A DNA stretch of 64,000 nt, from positions 1-64,000 of the forward strand of contig JAFKLT010000034.1 in the NCBI GenBank assembly GCA_017309275.1, read 5' to 3'. Each line of letters opens with the position of its first letter. The first letter of the stretch is position 1. The notes under the pieces are model-generated. The model ran no database searches. It worked only from the letters and a program-made list of their open reading frames with translations, and was not told the DNA's origin. The stretch comes from Sphingomonadales bacterium. GTDB lineage: Bacteria; Pseudomonadota; Alphaproteobacteria; Sphingomonadales; Sphingomonadaceae. Position numbers and translations under genes: made by a program. Below are positions 43,403 through 52,249 of this stretch, piece by piece.

Positions 43403-44539
43403 TCATGTTTCGATTGGCTGACGGCCGACGATCTCGAGGCCGAAGCCTTCGAGCGCGGCCATCTTGCGGTTGCTCGAGGTGAGCAATGTCATCTGGCGGA
43501 CGCCGACGTCGCGCAATATCTGGGCTCCGAAACCATAGTCGCGATCGCTCGCGCGCTCAGCATATTCGCGGCGCCCGCCGCCGACACGGCGCGCGATCGA
43601 CTGCGGATCGGCATCTTGAATGAACACCGCGACCGCAGGACCGTCATGCGCTGCCAGCCTTTTGAGTGCGGCCGGTACATAATCGGGATGCGCGTTGCGG
43701 TATCCCAAAAGATCGGCGGTCAGGTCGAACTGGTGTACGCGAACCAATGTGTCGGTATCGGCACCGATCGTCCCGCGCGTCAGCGCCACATGTTCTCCCC
43801 CATCAACCTTGTCGCGGTAAACATGGATGGTGAAGTCGTCGCCATAATGGCTGACGAATGGCCCCGAAGCGACGCGTTCGACCAGCATTTCGGACTTGCG
43901 CCGGAACGCGATTAGGTCGGCTATCGTGCCGATCTTCATGTCGTGCTTCGCGGCGAATGGGATGAGATCCTCTAGCCGCGCCATCGAGCCGTCGTCATTC
44001 ATCACCTCGCAGATGACCGCCGCCGGGATCAGCCCCGCGAGGTTGGAGATGTCCACCGCCGCCTCTGTGTGGCCGGCACGGACGAGGACGCCGCCGTCGC
44101 GCGCCACCAGCGGAAAGACATGGCCCGGTGTGACGAGGTCGGTCTGTGGGTCGCGCGAGTTGATTGCGACCGAAATGGTGTGCGCACGGTCATAGGCCGA
44201 TATGCCCGTCGTCACCCCTTCGCGCGCCTCGATCGACACGGTAAAGGCGGTGCCATGACCCGAGCGGTTGTTCTGCGACATCTGCTCGAGTTGCAGGAAG
44301 CGTGCACGCTCGGCGGTTATCGTAAGGCAGATCAGGCCGCGCGCGTGGGTCGCCATCTGATTGATGCGGTCGGGGGTCGCGAATTGCGCCGGAATGATGA
44401 TATCGCCTTCATTTTCACGATCGTCGGCATCGACGAGGATGAAGGGTCGGCCATTGCGGGCTTCGGCGATAATCTCCGCGATGGGCGAGATCGCCGTCAC
44501 CGAATCATGCCTGGGTTTCGATACAATCGGCAAGGTCAT
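43403..44539 (-). CDS. DHBP synthase fused to degenerate GTP cyclohydrolase II domain (RibBA type)
   Basis: 378 aa. The N-terminal domain (about 10-210) is 3,4-dihydroxy-2-butanone 4-phosphate synthase for riboflavin: DDRENEGD (39-46), His140 region LVTPGHVFPL, and RAGHTEAAVD (154-163). The C-terminal domain (about 215-378) has the GCH II fold but contains no cysteine at all, so the three zinc ligands of true GTP cyclohydrolase II are missing; it is probably inactive or regulatory. Start ATG 44539 has GGAGG upstream and overlaps the flavin reductase gene by 35 bases. Its place in a cluster of FMN-using monooxygenases suggests dedicated flavin supply. Confidence 0.9.
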   Translation of the reverse strand: MTLPIVSKPRHDSVTAISPIAEIIAEARNGRPFILVDADDRENEGDIIIPAQFATPDRINQMATHARGLICLTITAERARFLQLEQMSQNNRSGHGTAFTVSIEAREGVTTGISAYDRAHTISVAINSRDPQTDLVTPGHVFPLVARDGGVLVRAGHTEAAVDISNLAGLIPAAVICEVMNDDGSMARLEDLIPFAAKHDMKIGTIADLIAFRRKSEMLVERVASGPFVSHYGDDFTIHVYRDKVDGGEHVALTRGTIGADTDTLVRVHQFDLTADLLGYRNAHPDYVPAALKRLAAHDGPAVAVFIQDADPQSIARRVGGGRREYAERASDRDYGFGAQILRDVGVRQMTLLTSSNRKMAALEGFGLEIVGRQPIET

Positions 44540-45002
44540 GATAGCCTCCGCGAAAAAAGAGTAAGGGGGTACCGCTGTCGCGCATCTCGAGCGCCTGCAC
44601 AGCCCCGACAACGAGCAGATGGTCCCCGATCTCGGTCACCGATGCAATCGAACATTCGATCCACGCGAGAACATCGTGCAGGAGCGGCAGTCCCGCTGGA
44701 CTGGTTGCATATTCGAGACCTTCGAACTTGTCTGCCGCCTTGGCGGCGAAGCGGCTCGAATGATGCTTTTGATCGGCGGCCAGAATATTGGCGCAAAAAT
44801 GCCCGGTCGCCGCGATCTGCGGCCAGCTCGATGACTTTTTGTCCGGGAAGAAGCCGACCAGTGGCGGATCGAGCGAAATCGAGGTGAAACTGCCCACGAC
44901 CATCGCGTGACGCGCACCGTCGTGCGATGCGGTGACGACGCAGACTCCCGTGGGATAGCAACCAAGGACATTGCGGAAATGACGCGGATCGATCGTGCTC
45001 AT
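44505..45002 (-). CDS. Flavin reductase (FMN/FAD-NADH oxidoreductase)
   Basis: 165 aa, HpaC/DIM6-type flavin reductase domain: DPRHFRNVLGCYPTGVCVVTASHDGARHAMVVGSFTSISLDPPLVGFFPDKKSSSWPQIAATGHFCANILAADQ, all in the family order. It makes free FMNH2 for the three luciferase-like monooxygenases of the island (41020, 53396, 54533). It lies 9 bases after the enoyl-CoA hydratase gene and overlaps RibBA, so flavin synthesis and reduction are co-expressed. No membrane or signal segments. Confidence 0.93.
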   Translation of the reverse strand: MSTIDPRHFRNVLGCYPTGVCVVTASHDGARHAMVVGSFTSISLDPPLVGFFPDKKSSSWPQIAATGHFCANILAADQKHHSSRFAAKAADKFEGLEYATSPAGLPLLHDVLAWIECSIASVTEIGDHLLVVGAVQALEMRDSGTPLLFFRGGYHDLADCIETQA

Positions 45003-45011
45003 GGCTTGGCC

Positions 45012-45782
45012 TTAGCGCCCGGTCCACAGGGGCTTGCGGCCCTCGGCACGGGCGGCGTCGCCTTCGCGCTGATCGGCGCTGCCTGCATATTGTTCGATGA
45101 CTTCGAACTTGGTCATCAATGCGACATCGAGCGGGTAACCCAGCCGACCATTCGCTGCCGCCTTGGCAGCCTGGTTGGCGAGCGGCGCAGCCTTGTTGAT
45201 TTTTTCCGCCCATGCCTGTGCGGTCGCCGCCAATTCGGCATAAGGCACGACCTGGTTGACGAGGCCGAAGCGCTCGGCTGTCGCGCTGTTGATGCGCTCG
45301 CCGGTGAGGATCATCGCCATGGCGATATGGTACGGCAGTTGACGCACAGCGCGATGGACCACGCCGCACTCGCCAATGATGCCGACCTTCGTTTCGGGGA
45401 GGCCGAACTGCGCTGTATCGGCGGCGACGATAATGTCGGCGCACATCGCCAGTTCGAACCCGCCACCAACGCAGAATCCCTGGACAGCGGCGATCAGCGG
45501 CTTTTTCAGCGTCACCAGCGGTCCGCCGATGCCAGTCAGCCCGCCAGCGAGCGCCATGCGCGACTTGCGCTCGGCCCCGTCGGACACGTCGCCCCCAATG
45601 CAAAATCCTTTCTCACCTTCAGCCGACAGGATCGCGCACCAGATTTCGGGATCATCATTGATCGACTGCCATGCATCGAACAGCAGGTCGTCCATGGCAG
45701 GTGTGATAGCATTGAGCCCGTCCGCTCGGTTGAGCCGGACGTGCGCGGTGTGACCGGAAACGGAAAATTCAACATCAGCCAT
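45012..45782 (-). CDS. Enoyl-CoA hydratase/isomerase family protein (both catalytic Glu present)
   Basis: 256 aa crotonase. The oxyanion-hole segments are GFCIGGDVSD and GFCVGGGFELAMCADIIV. The two catalytic glutamates are kept: one in GGFELAM and one in FGLPETKVG. It therefore fits a true enoyl-CoA hydratase acting on a CoA thioester intermediate of the ring-cleavage pathway. Start ATG 45782 is preceded by GGGGAGCC and overlaps the upstream crotonase by 8 bases. It sits in the minus-strand operon with a second crotonase and flavin reductase. Confidence 0.9.
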   Translation of the reverse strand: MADVEFSVSGHTAHVRLNRADGLNAITPAMDDLLFDAWQSINDDPEIWCAILSAEGEKGFCIGGDVSDGAERKSRMALAGGLTGIGGPLVTLKKPLIAAVQGFCVGGGFELAMCADIIVAADTAQFGLPETKVGIIGECGVVHRAVRQLPYHIAMAMILTGERINSATAERFGLVNQVVPYAELAATAQAWAEKINKAAPLANQAAKAAANGRLGYPLDVALMTKFEVIEQYAGSADQREGDAARAEGRKPLWTGR

Positions 45783-46614
45783 TGGCTGGCTCCCCTTTAA
45801 AACGTCGGAATATTTCGGTTGAACTTTCGCCGCGGAAGCGGGCCAATGTGCCGCGCAAGCCATCTTTGGCGAGGGCTGCGCGGAGTTCGAGCACAGCCGG
45901 TTCGAAATGGAGGATAGCGTCGCTTTCGGCGACGGCATTGACGGCGGCGAAAAAGCCGCCCGCTTCCATCGCGCGATTGATCGACATTTTCTTCATTGCC
46001 AGTACCGGCGGCGGGATCTTCGCGATCCGCGCCGCCAGCGCCTCGACGCAAACGATCAACTGATCGGCAGGGACCGCGGCGTTGGCCCAGCCCCACGCTT
46101 CGGCAGTGCGCCCGTCGATATGATTCCCGGGCAGGAAGGCCAGTTCCTTGGCGCGCTTTGCCCCGACCTGCGATGCCCAGGCGGGCGCGATATAGCCGCC
46201 GCCGATTGGAAGCCCCGGCTCGCCGATCCGCGCGTCGTCTGCGACGATGGTCAAATCGGCAAAGCAGGGCATCTGCGCGGCGATACCGAGGCAAAAGCCG
46301 TGAATGGCGACGATGACAGGCTTTGGATGCCGCAGCATGGCTTGCCAACGGTCGAGATTGCGGCGCAGCCGCGCGACATCTTCGGAAGGCGTTCCGCCAC
46401 CGCCATATTCGCTGAGATCCACACCTGCGCTGAACCCCTTGCCTTCGCCCCTGATCCCGATGACGGGCGCGCCTTCGCCAGCCAACCGGTCGAGCGCGGC
46501 GGAAAAAGCATCAAGCAGCGCCAAGGAAAAGGCATTTGACGCCTCGGGTCGGTCAAGGACGATCCAGTCGATGTCCGGTCCGGACTCGATGCGCAGTGGC
46601 GGCCTGTCCGTCAT
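45775..46614 (-). CDS. Crotonase-family protein lacking the hydratase glutamates
   Basis: 279 aa crotonase fold (GKGFSAGVDLSEYG; HGFCLGIAAQMPCFADLTIVADDARIGEPGLPIGGGYIAP). Aligned with enoyl-CoA hydratase, the first catalytic Glu is Gln (AAQM) and the second is Gly (GEPGLPIG). It is thus unlikely to be a hydratase; crotonase relatives without them include ring-opening C-C hydrolases such as 6-oxocamphor hydrolase, and isomerases. Role in ring cleavage is inference. It starts one base from the SnoaL-like gene stop (46616) and overlaps the next crotonase by 8 bases. Confidence 0.85.
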   Translation of the reverse strand: MTDRPPLRIESGPDIDWIVLDRPEASNAFSLALLDAFSAALDRLAGEGAPVIGIRGEGKGFSAGVDLSEYGGGGTPSEDVARLRRNLDRWQAMLRHPKPVIVAIHGFCLGIAAQMPCFADLTIVADDARIGEPGLPIGGGYIAPAWASQVGAKRAKELAFLPGNHIDGRTAEAWGWANAAVPADQLIVCVEALAARIAKIPPPVLAMKKMSINRAMEAGGFFAAVNAVAESDAILHFEPAVLELRAALAKDGLRGTLARFRGESSTEIFRRFKGEPANG

Positions 46615-46615
46615 C

Positions 46616-47077
46616 TCACTCGCCGCGTCCGACGGGATTGGAGGCCCGGACGTGATAGTCGGTCGTCATAGTCGTTTTGAGGATGCGGGTCTTAAATTTC
46701 CATGCGCCGTCCTGTTTGACGACCACATCATGATACTGACCATAGAGGATGCCGTCGGGGCGCTCCTTCGTATAGCGATGGATTGCCAAAACGATGGCGC
46801 GCACCTGGACTTCTGCGTCGTTCACCCAGTCGAAGGTAACGCCCGACACATGGTGCGATGTCGCTGTGAAGAAGGTTCCGATGCCGTCGAGCGTTTGTTT
46901 GTAGGCCTCGATCCCTGTGGCGCCGAAATTGGGAGCGTAGCTGACTTCGCAATCGTCGATGAACAGTTCCGCCATTTTCTCGGGCTGGTTCATGTCGAGA
47001 AAATAGGCATAATCATGAATGATCCGCTCGATTGCACGTTCATCCAGCAATCGGGCCAGCGCCTGATCTTGGTTCAC
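46616..47077 (-). CDS. SnoaL-like protein (153 aa)
   Basis: SnoaL_4-type polyketide-cyclase-like fold: LARLLDERAIERIIHDYAYFLDMNQPEKMAELFIDDCEVSYAPNFGATGIEAYKQTLDGIGTFFTATSHHVSGVTFDWVNDAEVQVRAIVLAIHRY, a very typical SnoaL N-terminal helix plus a sheet with ATSHHVSG. Function is open: isomerase, hydratase, or dehydratase on a cyclic intermediate. It opens the enzyme block of the minus-strand operon, 110 bases downstream of the TonB receptor. Confidence 0.85.
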   Translation of the reverse strand: MNQDQALARLLDERAIERIIHDYAYFLDMNQPEKMAELFIDDCEVSYAPNFGATGIEAYKQTLDGIGTFFTATSHHVSGVTFDWVNDAEVQVRAIVLAIHRYTKERPDGILYGQYHDVVVKQDGAWKFKTRILKTTMTTDYHVRASNPVGRGE

Positions 47078-47187
47078 TCTTCATATCCTTTTCGTTGTGG
47101 GCTGCGGGCGAGGTGCCCGGCATAGTCGGCCGAGCCGGCGGGAAGACCGCAGCCGAATGGCTGGAAGGTCTTCCCGCCGGAACTGCA

Positions 47188-49605
47188 TCAGAATTTGACC
47201 GAAAGCTCCGCGCCGATCGTGCGCGGCTCGCCGGGGTACCAGGTGTTCACCCCGTTCGAAGCGCCGAGCGCATATCCCGAAATATGATAGACCTTATCTG
47301 TCAGGTTGCGGACGAAGAGCGCGGCGGAAACGTTGCTCTCCATGATATCCTTCCAGCTGTAGCGCATCGCGATTGTCGAATATCCGTCGAGCCGGGTACC
47401 CGGCGTGGAAGTGCCGTTGGTGCTGGAAAAGAAGGTATGCGTCTGACCGTAGAAGTCTGCGCGCAAATCCATCGTGCCCAAGTTGGCAGGGACCGGGAGC
47501 TTCACCACGATGTTCGCCGACCCCGACCACTTCGGGCTGTCCGGATAAGAGTCGACCGATAGATTGCCGACGAACGGGATCGGAACGAGGCTCTTGGTAT
47601 ATTTGGCATCGGTGTAGGCGAGGTTGAACCCGACATCCAACCAGTCGGTCAGACCGATGTTCGCATCGACCTCGATACCTTGGGTGGCGGCCTCGGGCAC
47701 ATTCACCGTAAAGCCGGCTGGAGCACCACCCACGACAGCGTAGAGCGCGCGCTGCGCGTCCTTCACGATGACCTTATACGCTGCGATATTGAACTGGGCT
47801 GGCGCGCTACCAATTTCGCCGTTGAATTTATAGCCTAGTTCGAAATCATGGACCTTTTCGTTCTTGAACAAATTGGCGGGTCCGCCGCGAACCGGATCTT
47901 CGAAGGGGGCCACAGTCCCATTGAGGTTTCCGGAACGGAAGCTGCCGCGCTGGCTGAAATACACCATGTGGCTGGGATCGATCTGGTACTGTAGGCTGGC
48001 AGTCCAGGCAGGTGCCGACAGCTTCTTGCGCTGCGTTGCGGCGGGAGAGTCGGGATCGACGCCGAATACATTCCCAGGCGCCTGCGTGATGCCGACATTC
48101 ACCCATGTGTAGCGGCCACCCAGAATCGCCGTGAGCTGATCGGTGACCTTATAGCTAATTTGCGCAAACACCGCCTTGGACGATTCCCGGTTGCGATAGG
48201 CGTAGGAAATATCAGCTATCCCGCCGGGAACGACATCGGCGCCGATGTTGATCGGAATGATTTCATAACGCCGCTGGCGCGAAAAGAACACACCTGCGGT
48301 GTAGTCCAGCCGGTCGTCTAGCGCCGACCCCTGCACTTGAAGTTCGTTGGTGAAGATATTCGACCGGAAGGTTTGGCCGCCGGGAACGCCGGTGGCATTG
48401 ATGCCGTTTAGCTTGAAGAGCCAGAGGCTACCGAACGGTCCACCACCAAGGTTGCCCGAGGTTACGGAATTGCCCTTCATATAGGAGAAGATGTTCTTGA
48501 TCGTCATCGTGTCGGTGACATCAAGCTCGGTCGTATTGGAGACGAAGAAATTCTCCGCGCTGTGCGGCAAATCGTACTGGAGGAAAGTCTTGTACGGATT
48601 ATCGTGCGAGAATTTGGTGAAGCCTTCGACTGCGCCAGGGAAAAAGCCCGGGCCCGCCGGCCCATCGTTGGCCCCATATATCGCGGCGAGGGTTGAATCC
48701 CACAATACTCCGGTTGTATTGAAGAACTTGTTCGTGCCATCGCTGTTGAACTGGGTCGACGGATCGCCCGGCGTGGTCGGCACGCTGTTATAGTTGATGA
48801 TATTACCGGCGCCTTCGGTCCCCTTAACGCGGTCATATTGGACGACTGTCGAGTTTCTGATCGTATCGGTCGGGGTGAGCAAGATTGTCGCGCGGCCCGA
48901 GCGGCTGTTCTTGTCGCCCAGCGTGTTGCCGGTGTTCACGTTGGTCATATAACCGTCGCCGCGGGTGATATCGCCCGCAAGGCGAATGGCGAGCTTGCCA
49001 GGGATCAGCGGCAGGTCGATCGCGGCTTGCATCTGGCCATAGTCGCGCGAAGCGCCGCGCAGAATGACAAATCCGGAAAATTCGTCGCCAGGCATTGGCG
49101 TTGAATAGAGAACTGCACCGCCCGTCGCATTGCGCCCGAACAGCGTTCCTTGGGGGCCTTTGAGGACCTGGATCGAACCGAGGTCGAAAAACGCGGTCGC
49201 GGTATTGCCGGGATTGTAGGGCGCCTCGTTGAGGTAGGTCAGAACGGCAGGGCTGGTGCCCGAAAAGGGATCGAGCGACTGCCCGCGCATGCTGAAGCTG
49301 AGCTGATTGGAGTTCTGGCCATTTTTTACTTGCAGGCCGGGCACGAGCGTGCCGATGTCTTGTTCGCTGGTGATCGCGCGGTCCTGAATCGTCTCGGCAC
49401 CGAAGGCTACGACCGACACAGGCACTTTCGACAAGCTTTCTTCTCTGCGCTGCGCGGTGACGATGATTTCATTGGGGGCTGGGGCTTCGGCTTCAGTGGT
49501 CGTATCCGCTTCCTGCGCGAACGCAGCCGCCGGAAACGCAAAAGCTGCGGCCAAAATGGTGCCGCCGAGCAGGATATGGCTCGACCGATATTTTGCTTTC
49601 GACAT
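47188..49605 (-). CDS. TonB-dependent outer-membrane receptor
   Basis: 805 aa. Signal peptide (about 1-31, ending AAAFAQ). Plug domain follows with the TonB-box-like NEIIVTAQRREESLSKVPVSVVAFGAE and then the plug motif GPQGTLFGRNATGGAVLYSTPMPGDEFSG. The C-terminus is a long beta-barrel ending in ELSVKF (terminal Phe). Sphingomonads use many such receptors to take up aromatic and terpenoid substrates. Start ATG 49605 (GAGGGAGAG upstream) lies 20 bases after the SnoaL-like gene at 49626. The location in the catabolic operon suggests uptake of the pathway substrate. Confidence 0.95.
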   Translation of the reverse strand: MSKAKYRSSHILLGGTILAAAFAFPAAAFAQEADTTTEAEAPAPNEIIVTAQRREESLSKVPVSVVAFGAETIQDRAITSEQDIGTLVPGLQVKNGQNSNQLSFSMRGQSLDPFSGTSPAVLTYLNEAPYNPGNTATAFFDLGSIQVLKGPQGTLFGRNATGGAVLYSTPMPGDEFSGFVILRGASRDYGQMQAAIDLPLIPGKLAIRLAGDITRGDGYMTNVNTGNTLGDKNSRSGRATILLTPTDTIRNSTVVQYDRVKGTEGAGNIINYNSVPTTPGDPSTQFNSDGTNKFFNTTGVLWDSTLAAIYGANDGPAGPGFFPGAVEGFTKFSHDNPYKTFLQYDLPHSAENFFVSNTTELDVTDTMTIKNIFSYMKGNSVTSGNLGGGPFGSLWLFKLNGINATGVPGGQTFRSNIFTNELQVQGSALDDRLDYTAGVFFSRQRRYEIIPINIGADVVPGGIADISYAYRNRESSKAVFAQISYKVTDQLTAILGGRYTWVNVGITQAPGNVFGVDPDSPAATQRKKLSAPAWTASLQYQIDPSHMVYFSQRGSFRSGNLNGTVAPFEDPVRGGPANLFKNEKVHDFELGYKFNGEIGSAPAQFNIAAYKVIVKDAQRALYAVVGGAPAGFTVNVPEAATQGIEVDANIGLTDWLDVGFNLAYTDAKYTKSLVPIPFVGNLSVDSYPDSPKWSGSANIVVKLPVPANLGTMDLRADFYGQTHTFFSSTNGTSTPGTRLDGYSTIAMRYSWKDIMESNVSAALFVRNLTDKVYHISGYALGASNGVNTWYPGEPRTIGAELSVKF

Positions 49606-49625
49606 GTCTCTCTCCCTCATGATTA

Positions 49626-50189
49626 TCATTTTTTGGCGGAAGCTGCTCCCGCCGTTATCGTGTCCAAAGTCTCTCGCTTAGTGTCTTGCCGCGGGAAATC
49701 GCTTGCCTGCGGTGCGGCGCCCGGCCAGCGGATATTGAGCGGGCTCGAGAGCGATGTGCTGACGTCCGACCAGGGGCCGACATGGATCGCACGCATCTCG
49801 CGGCGGGCGATCCGCCACTGCCCGTCTTCGCGGCGATATCGGTCGAGATAGCGGACGGCAGCGAAATAGGTCGCCTCGCCAATCCCTAGTTCAAGATGCG
49901 CCGCAACGGTTCCCGAGGCCGCGTCGGGGCCGTCGAAGCTCAGCTGCACATAATTGGGGGTGTGGACGGTCTGACCCATCCCAGACCGTGCCATTTTCAG
50001 AAATTCGGTGATCGCCGCGCGGCCCGCACTGTCGGGAAAGCCAGATGCTGCGAAGGTCGCGTCGATGGTGAAACAAAGTCCCAGCTGCGCATAATCATCG
50101 TCGTCGGTGGCCTGAAAATAGGTCGCAACGAGATCGTGCAGTTCTGCACGATCCTCCAGCTTGCGCACTCGGTCTTCCAAAGTTGCCAC
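49626..50189 (-). CDS. SnoaL-like protein (187 aa)
   Basis: SnoaL-type domain (LEDRAELHDLVATYFQATDDDDYAQLGLCFTIDATFAASGF, then SFDGPDAASGTVAAHLELGIGEATYFAAVRYLDRYRREDGQWRIARREMRAIHVGPW). Its N-terminal RVRKLEDRAELHDLV pattern is typical. I chose the GTG at 50189, with GGATAGGA upstream; an in-frame start at 50225 is possible. It is first gene on the minus strand from the divergent region that holds the TCAAC-N6-GTTGA operator, followed after 20 bases by the TonB receptor. Confidence 0.8.
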   Translation of the reverse strand: MATLEDRVRKLEDRAELHDLVATYFQATDDDDYAQLGLCFTIDATFAASGFPDSAGRAAITEFLKMARSGMGQTVHTPNYVQLSFDGPDAASGTVAAHLELGIGEATYFAAVRYLDRYRREDGQWRIARREMRAIHVGPWSDVSTSLSSPLNIRWPGAAPQASDFPRQDTKRETLDTITAGAASAKK

Positions 50190-50229
50190 TGATTTTTTCC
50201 TATCCCAGACCGCCCGTGTAAACACATGT

Positions 50230-50256
50230 GTTGACTAGTCAACGCTAAAGTTGACT
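50230..50256. promoter_or_regulatory. TetR-type operator AGTCAAC-N6-GTTGACT with overlapping palindrome
   Basis: AGTCAAC-GCTAAA-GTTGACT at 50237-50256 is a perfect inverted repeat, overlapping a second palindrome GTTGACTAGTCAAC (50230-50243); AACACATGTGTT (50221-50232) is also palindromic. It lies between the divergent genes at 50189 and 50285. The half-sites match those at 55713-55732 and 55771-55788. Confidence 0.75.
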
Positions 50257-50284
50257 GAGAGCGAAAATCGGTTAAACCAGATCC

Positions 50285-50944
50285 ATGGAAATGCTGTTTC
50301 TGCCCCACCTGCGCGATTCAACGCTGAAGGCGCTCGATGGCGTTGCGGAAGGAAGTCCCCTGGCGCCGCTGCCGCGGGCGCTGATTCAACTCGGACTCGC
50401 GGCCTCGGTGACGTCGCTTGATCGCGGCGCATTGTCCGTCGCCGTTGCGGCCGCCTATGATCGCGGCGCGACGCCGACGCAGGTGCAAGAAGTGATTGCC
50501 CTCGTCTCCGGGCTCGGGGTGCATTCGCTGATGATCAGCGCGGTTATCGTGCTCGAAGAGGCGCAGCGGCGCGGTCTTGTGCCCGCCGACAACATGCTCG
50601 ATACCCAGCGTCAGGCGTTATGGGATGCGCGGGTTGGCGACGACCCATTCTGGGCCGATTTCGAGCGCGAGATGCCAGGCTTTTTGAAAGCGCTGCTCGT
50701 GCTGTCGCCCGACAGCTTCACTGGCTTCTTCGACTATTGCGCGATCCCCTGGAAATCGGGCACCGTGCCCGCGCGCGTCAAGGAACTGATCGCAATGGCG
50801 AGCGACGCGACCCCCGCGCACCGCTTCGGTCCGGGCTTCCGCGTCCATTTGGGCAACGCGCTCAAATTGGGATGCGGCCGTACCGAAATTCTCGAGGCAT
50901 TAGGTCTGGCGGCCGCGGCCCCTACGCATCGCGGGACGCCCTGA
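50285..50944 (+). CDS. Carboxymuconolactone decarboxylase-like (AhpD-fold) protein
   Basis: 219 aa with two tandem CMD-type helical repeats: LDRGALSVAVAAAYDRGATPTQVQEVIALVSGLGVHSLMISAVIVLEEA (about 45-95) and RVKELIAMASDATPAHRFGPGFRVHLGNALKLGCGRTEILEALGLAA (about 162-212). The AhpD CxxC redox pair is absent, so it is not a peroxidase partner. Function is unknown; such proteins are common in degradation clusters. It is divergent from the SnoaL/TonB operon, sharing its operator, and convergent with the P450 gene (3-base gap). Confidence 0.8.
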   Translation: MEMLFLPHLRDSTLKALDGVAEGSPLAPLPRALIQLGLAASVTSLDRGALSVAVAAAYDRGATPTQVQEVIALVSGLGVHSLMISAVIVLEEAQRRGLVPADNMLDTQRQALWDARVGDDPFWADFEREMPGFLKALLVLSPDSFTGFFDYCAIPWKSGTVPARVKELIAMASDATPAHRFGPGFRVHLGNALKLGCGRTEILEALGLAAAAPTHRGTP

Positions 50945-50947
50945 ACT

Positions 50948-52225
50948 TCAGGCCACGTCCCACACGAACGGCACATCCTCGACCGCCGCGATGATACCCG
51001 ACCGATAGATCGGATTCGCGCCTTCGGCCAAACGGAAGGTGGGAATACGCTTTAACCATTCCTGCAACGTCACCGTCGCCTCCATGCGGGCGAGATGCAT
51101 CCCGACGCAGCGGTGCGGGCCGCCGCCAAAAGTAGTGTGCTTAGGCCCCTTGCGGTCCCATTGGACGTCCATCGGGCAGGCGTTTTCGTTGGCATCGAGC
51201 CCGTGCAGCACGGTCGGCAGCAAGATCATGTCGCCATGCTTGAGCTCGACCCCATGGAAGACCTGATCCTTGGCGACCATGCGCGCTTCGGACACGACGG
51301 CGAAACGTCGGAACAACTCTTCGACGCCGCGCAGCAGTTTCAGGTCGTTGCCCTGCAGTTCGGCGACCTTGTCCGGATTGCGCGCCAGGTAGATCATCAT
51401 GAAGCTGAGGAAATTGACGACGGTATCGAGCCCGCCCAGCAACAGCAGCGAGATCATCCCGACCGCCTTGTCGTGAGGCAAGGGCTCGCCGTTGATCGTT
51501 CCGTTCACGACGGTCGTTATCAGATCGGTGTCGGTGCCGCCGCGCCGCGCATTGATGATCGGTTCGACATATTCGAAAAAGCCGGTGTTGGCGGCATCGA
51601 GGCACGCCGCCATCTCCTCCGGCGTGTCGCCGGTCGGGCGAGTCATGCCGACAGCAAAATGCTCGAGCTTGGGCGCATCTTCCATCGGAAGGCCGGCCAT
51701 TGCCATGAACACTTTGACCGGAAATATCTTGGCGTAATCTGTCGAAAAATCGCAATGACCACGCGGTGCGATTTCATCGATCAGGTCGCTCGCGGTTTGC
51801 CGCACTTGATCCTCCACCTCGCGGATGCGAGCGAGATTTAGCCCGGTATCGAGAAGTTTGCGGTACGGTGTATGTTCCGGCGGATCCATCCGGGTCGGCA
51901 CCATCAGATACTTCTCGCCCGCTTCCTTGGGGAGGAAGATGACCTCGCTCGAGAACCGCGAGGGGTCCTCATAGATTTCACGGACCATAGGCCCGTCCAT
52001 CGCGATCCAGTGGCCGCCGGTCAGCGGAGTCCACACGAGCTTGGGCATGTTCTGGGCATGAAGCCCGACCCAAGCTTCGTGATAGCCTGCCTCGATGCCG
52101 TCGAGCGCGTACATGTCGATATCGCGGACCAGGTTGTCCGGCACATGGACGGGCTTAACGACGCGCGAGCGATTGTCGGCGGCTGGCGCCGGGGATTGGG
52201 TGTCGATGGACGTTGCCTTGTTCAT
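50948..52225 (-). CDS. Cytochrome P450, P450cam (CYP101)-like
   Basis: 425 aa. Features: oxygen-binding I-helix [16 protein letters not shown] with Asp267-Thr268 (P450cam has the same [12 protein letters not shown] string), ExxR at 303-306 (EELFRR), and heme Cys373 in [11 protein letters not shown]. The N-terminal half ([27 protein letters not shown]) keeps P450cam's substrate-lid region; Tyr106 occupies the place of Tyr96, which H-bonds camphor. From memory this is CYP101 family. It hydroxylates a camphor-like or other terpenoid, fed electrons by the ferredoxin (60780) and reductase (59529). Last gene in the run 55687-50948. Confidence 0.92.
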   Translation of the reverse strand: MNKATSIDTQSPAPAADNRSRVVKPVHVPDNLVRDIDMYALDGIEAGYHEAWVGLHAQNMPKLVWTPLTGGHWIAMDGPMVREIYEDPSRFSSEVIFLPKEAGEKYLMVPTRMDPPEHTPYRKLLDTGLNLARIREVEDQVRQTASDLIDEIAPRGHCDFSTDYAKIFPVKVFMAMAGLPMEDAPKLEHFAVGMTRPTGDTPEEMAACLDAANTGFFEYVEPIINARRGGTDTDLITTVVNGTINGEPLPHDKAVGMISLLLLGGLDTVVNFLSFMMIYLARNPDKVAELQGNDLKLLRGVEELFRRFAVVSEARMVAKDQVFHGVELKHGDMILLPTVLHGLDANENACPMDVQWDRKGPKHTTFGGGPHRCVGMHLARMEATVTLQEWLKRIPTFRLAEGANPIYRSGIIAAVEDVPFVWDVA

Positions 52226-52249
52226 GGAAGAGCCTCTTTCGGTTCGATG

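Noticed and set aside
43403..44539. A complete bifunctional RibBA
   Set aside because: The cyclohydrolase II half contains no cysteines for zinc, so only the DHBP synthase half can be supported.
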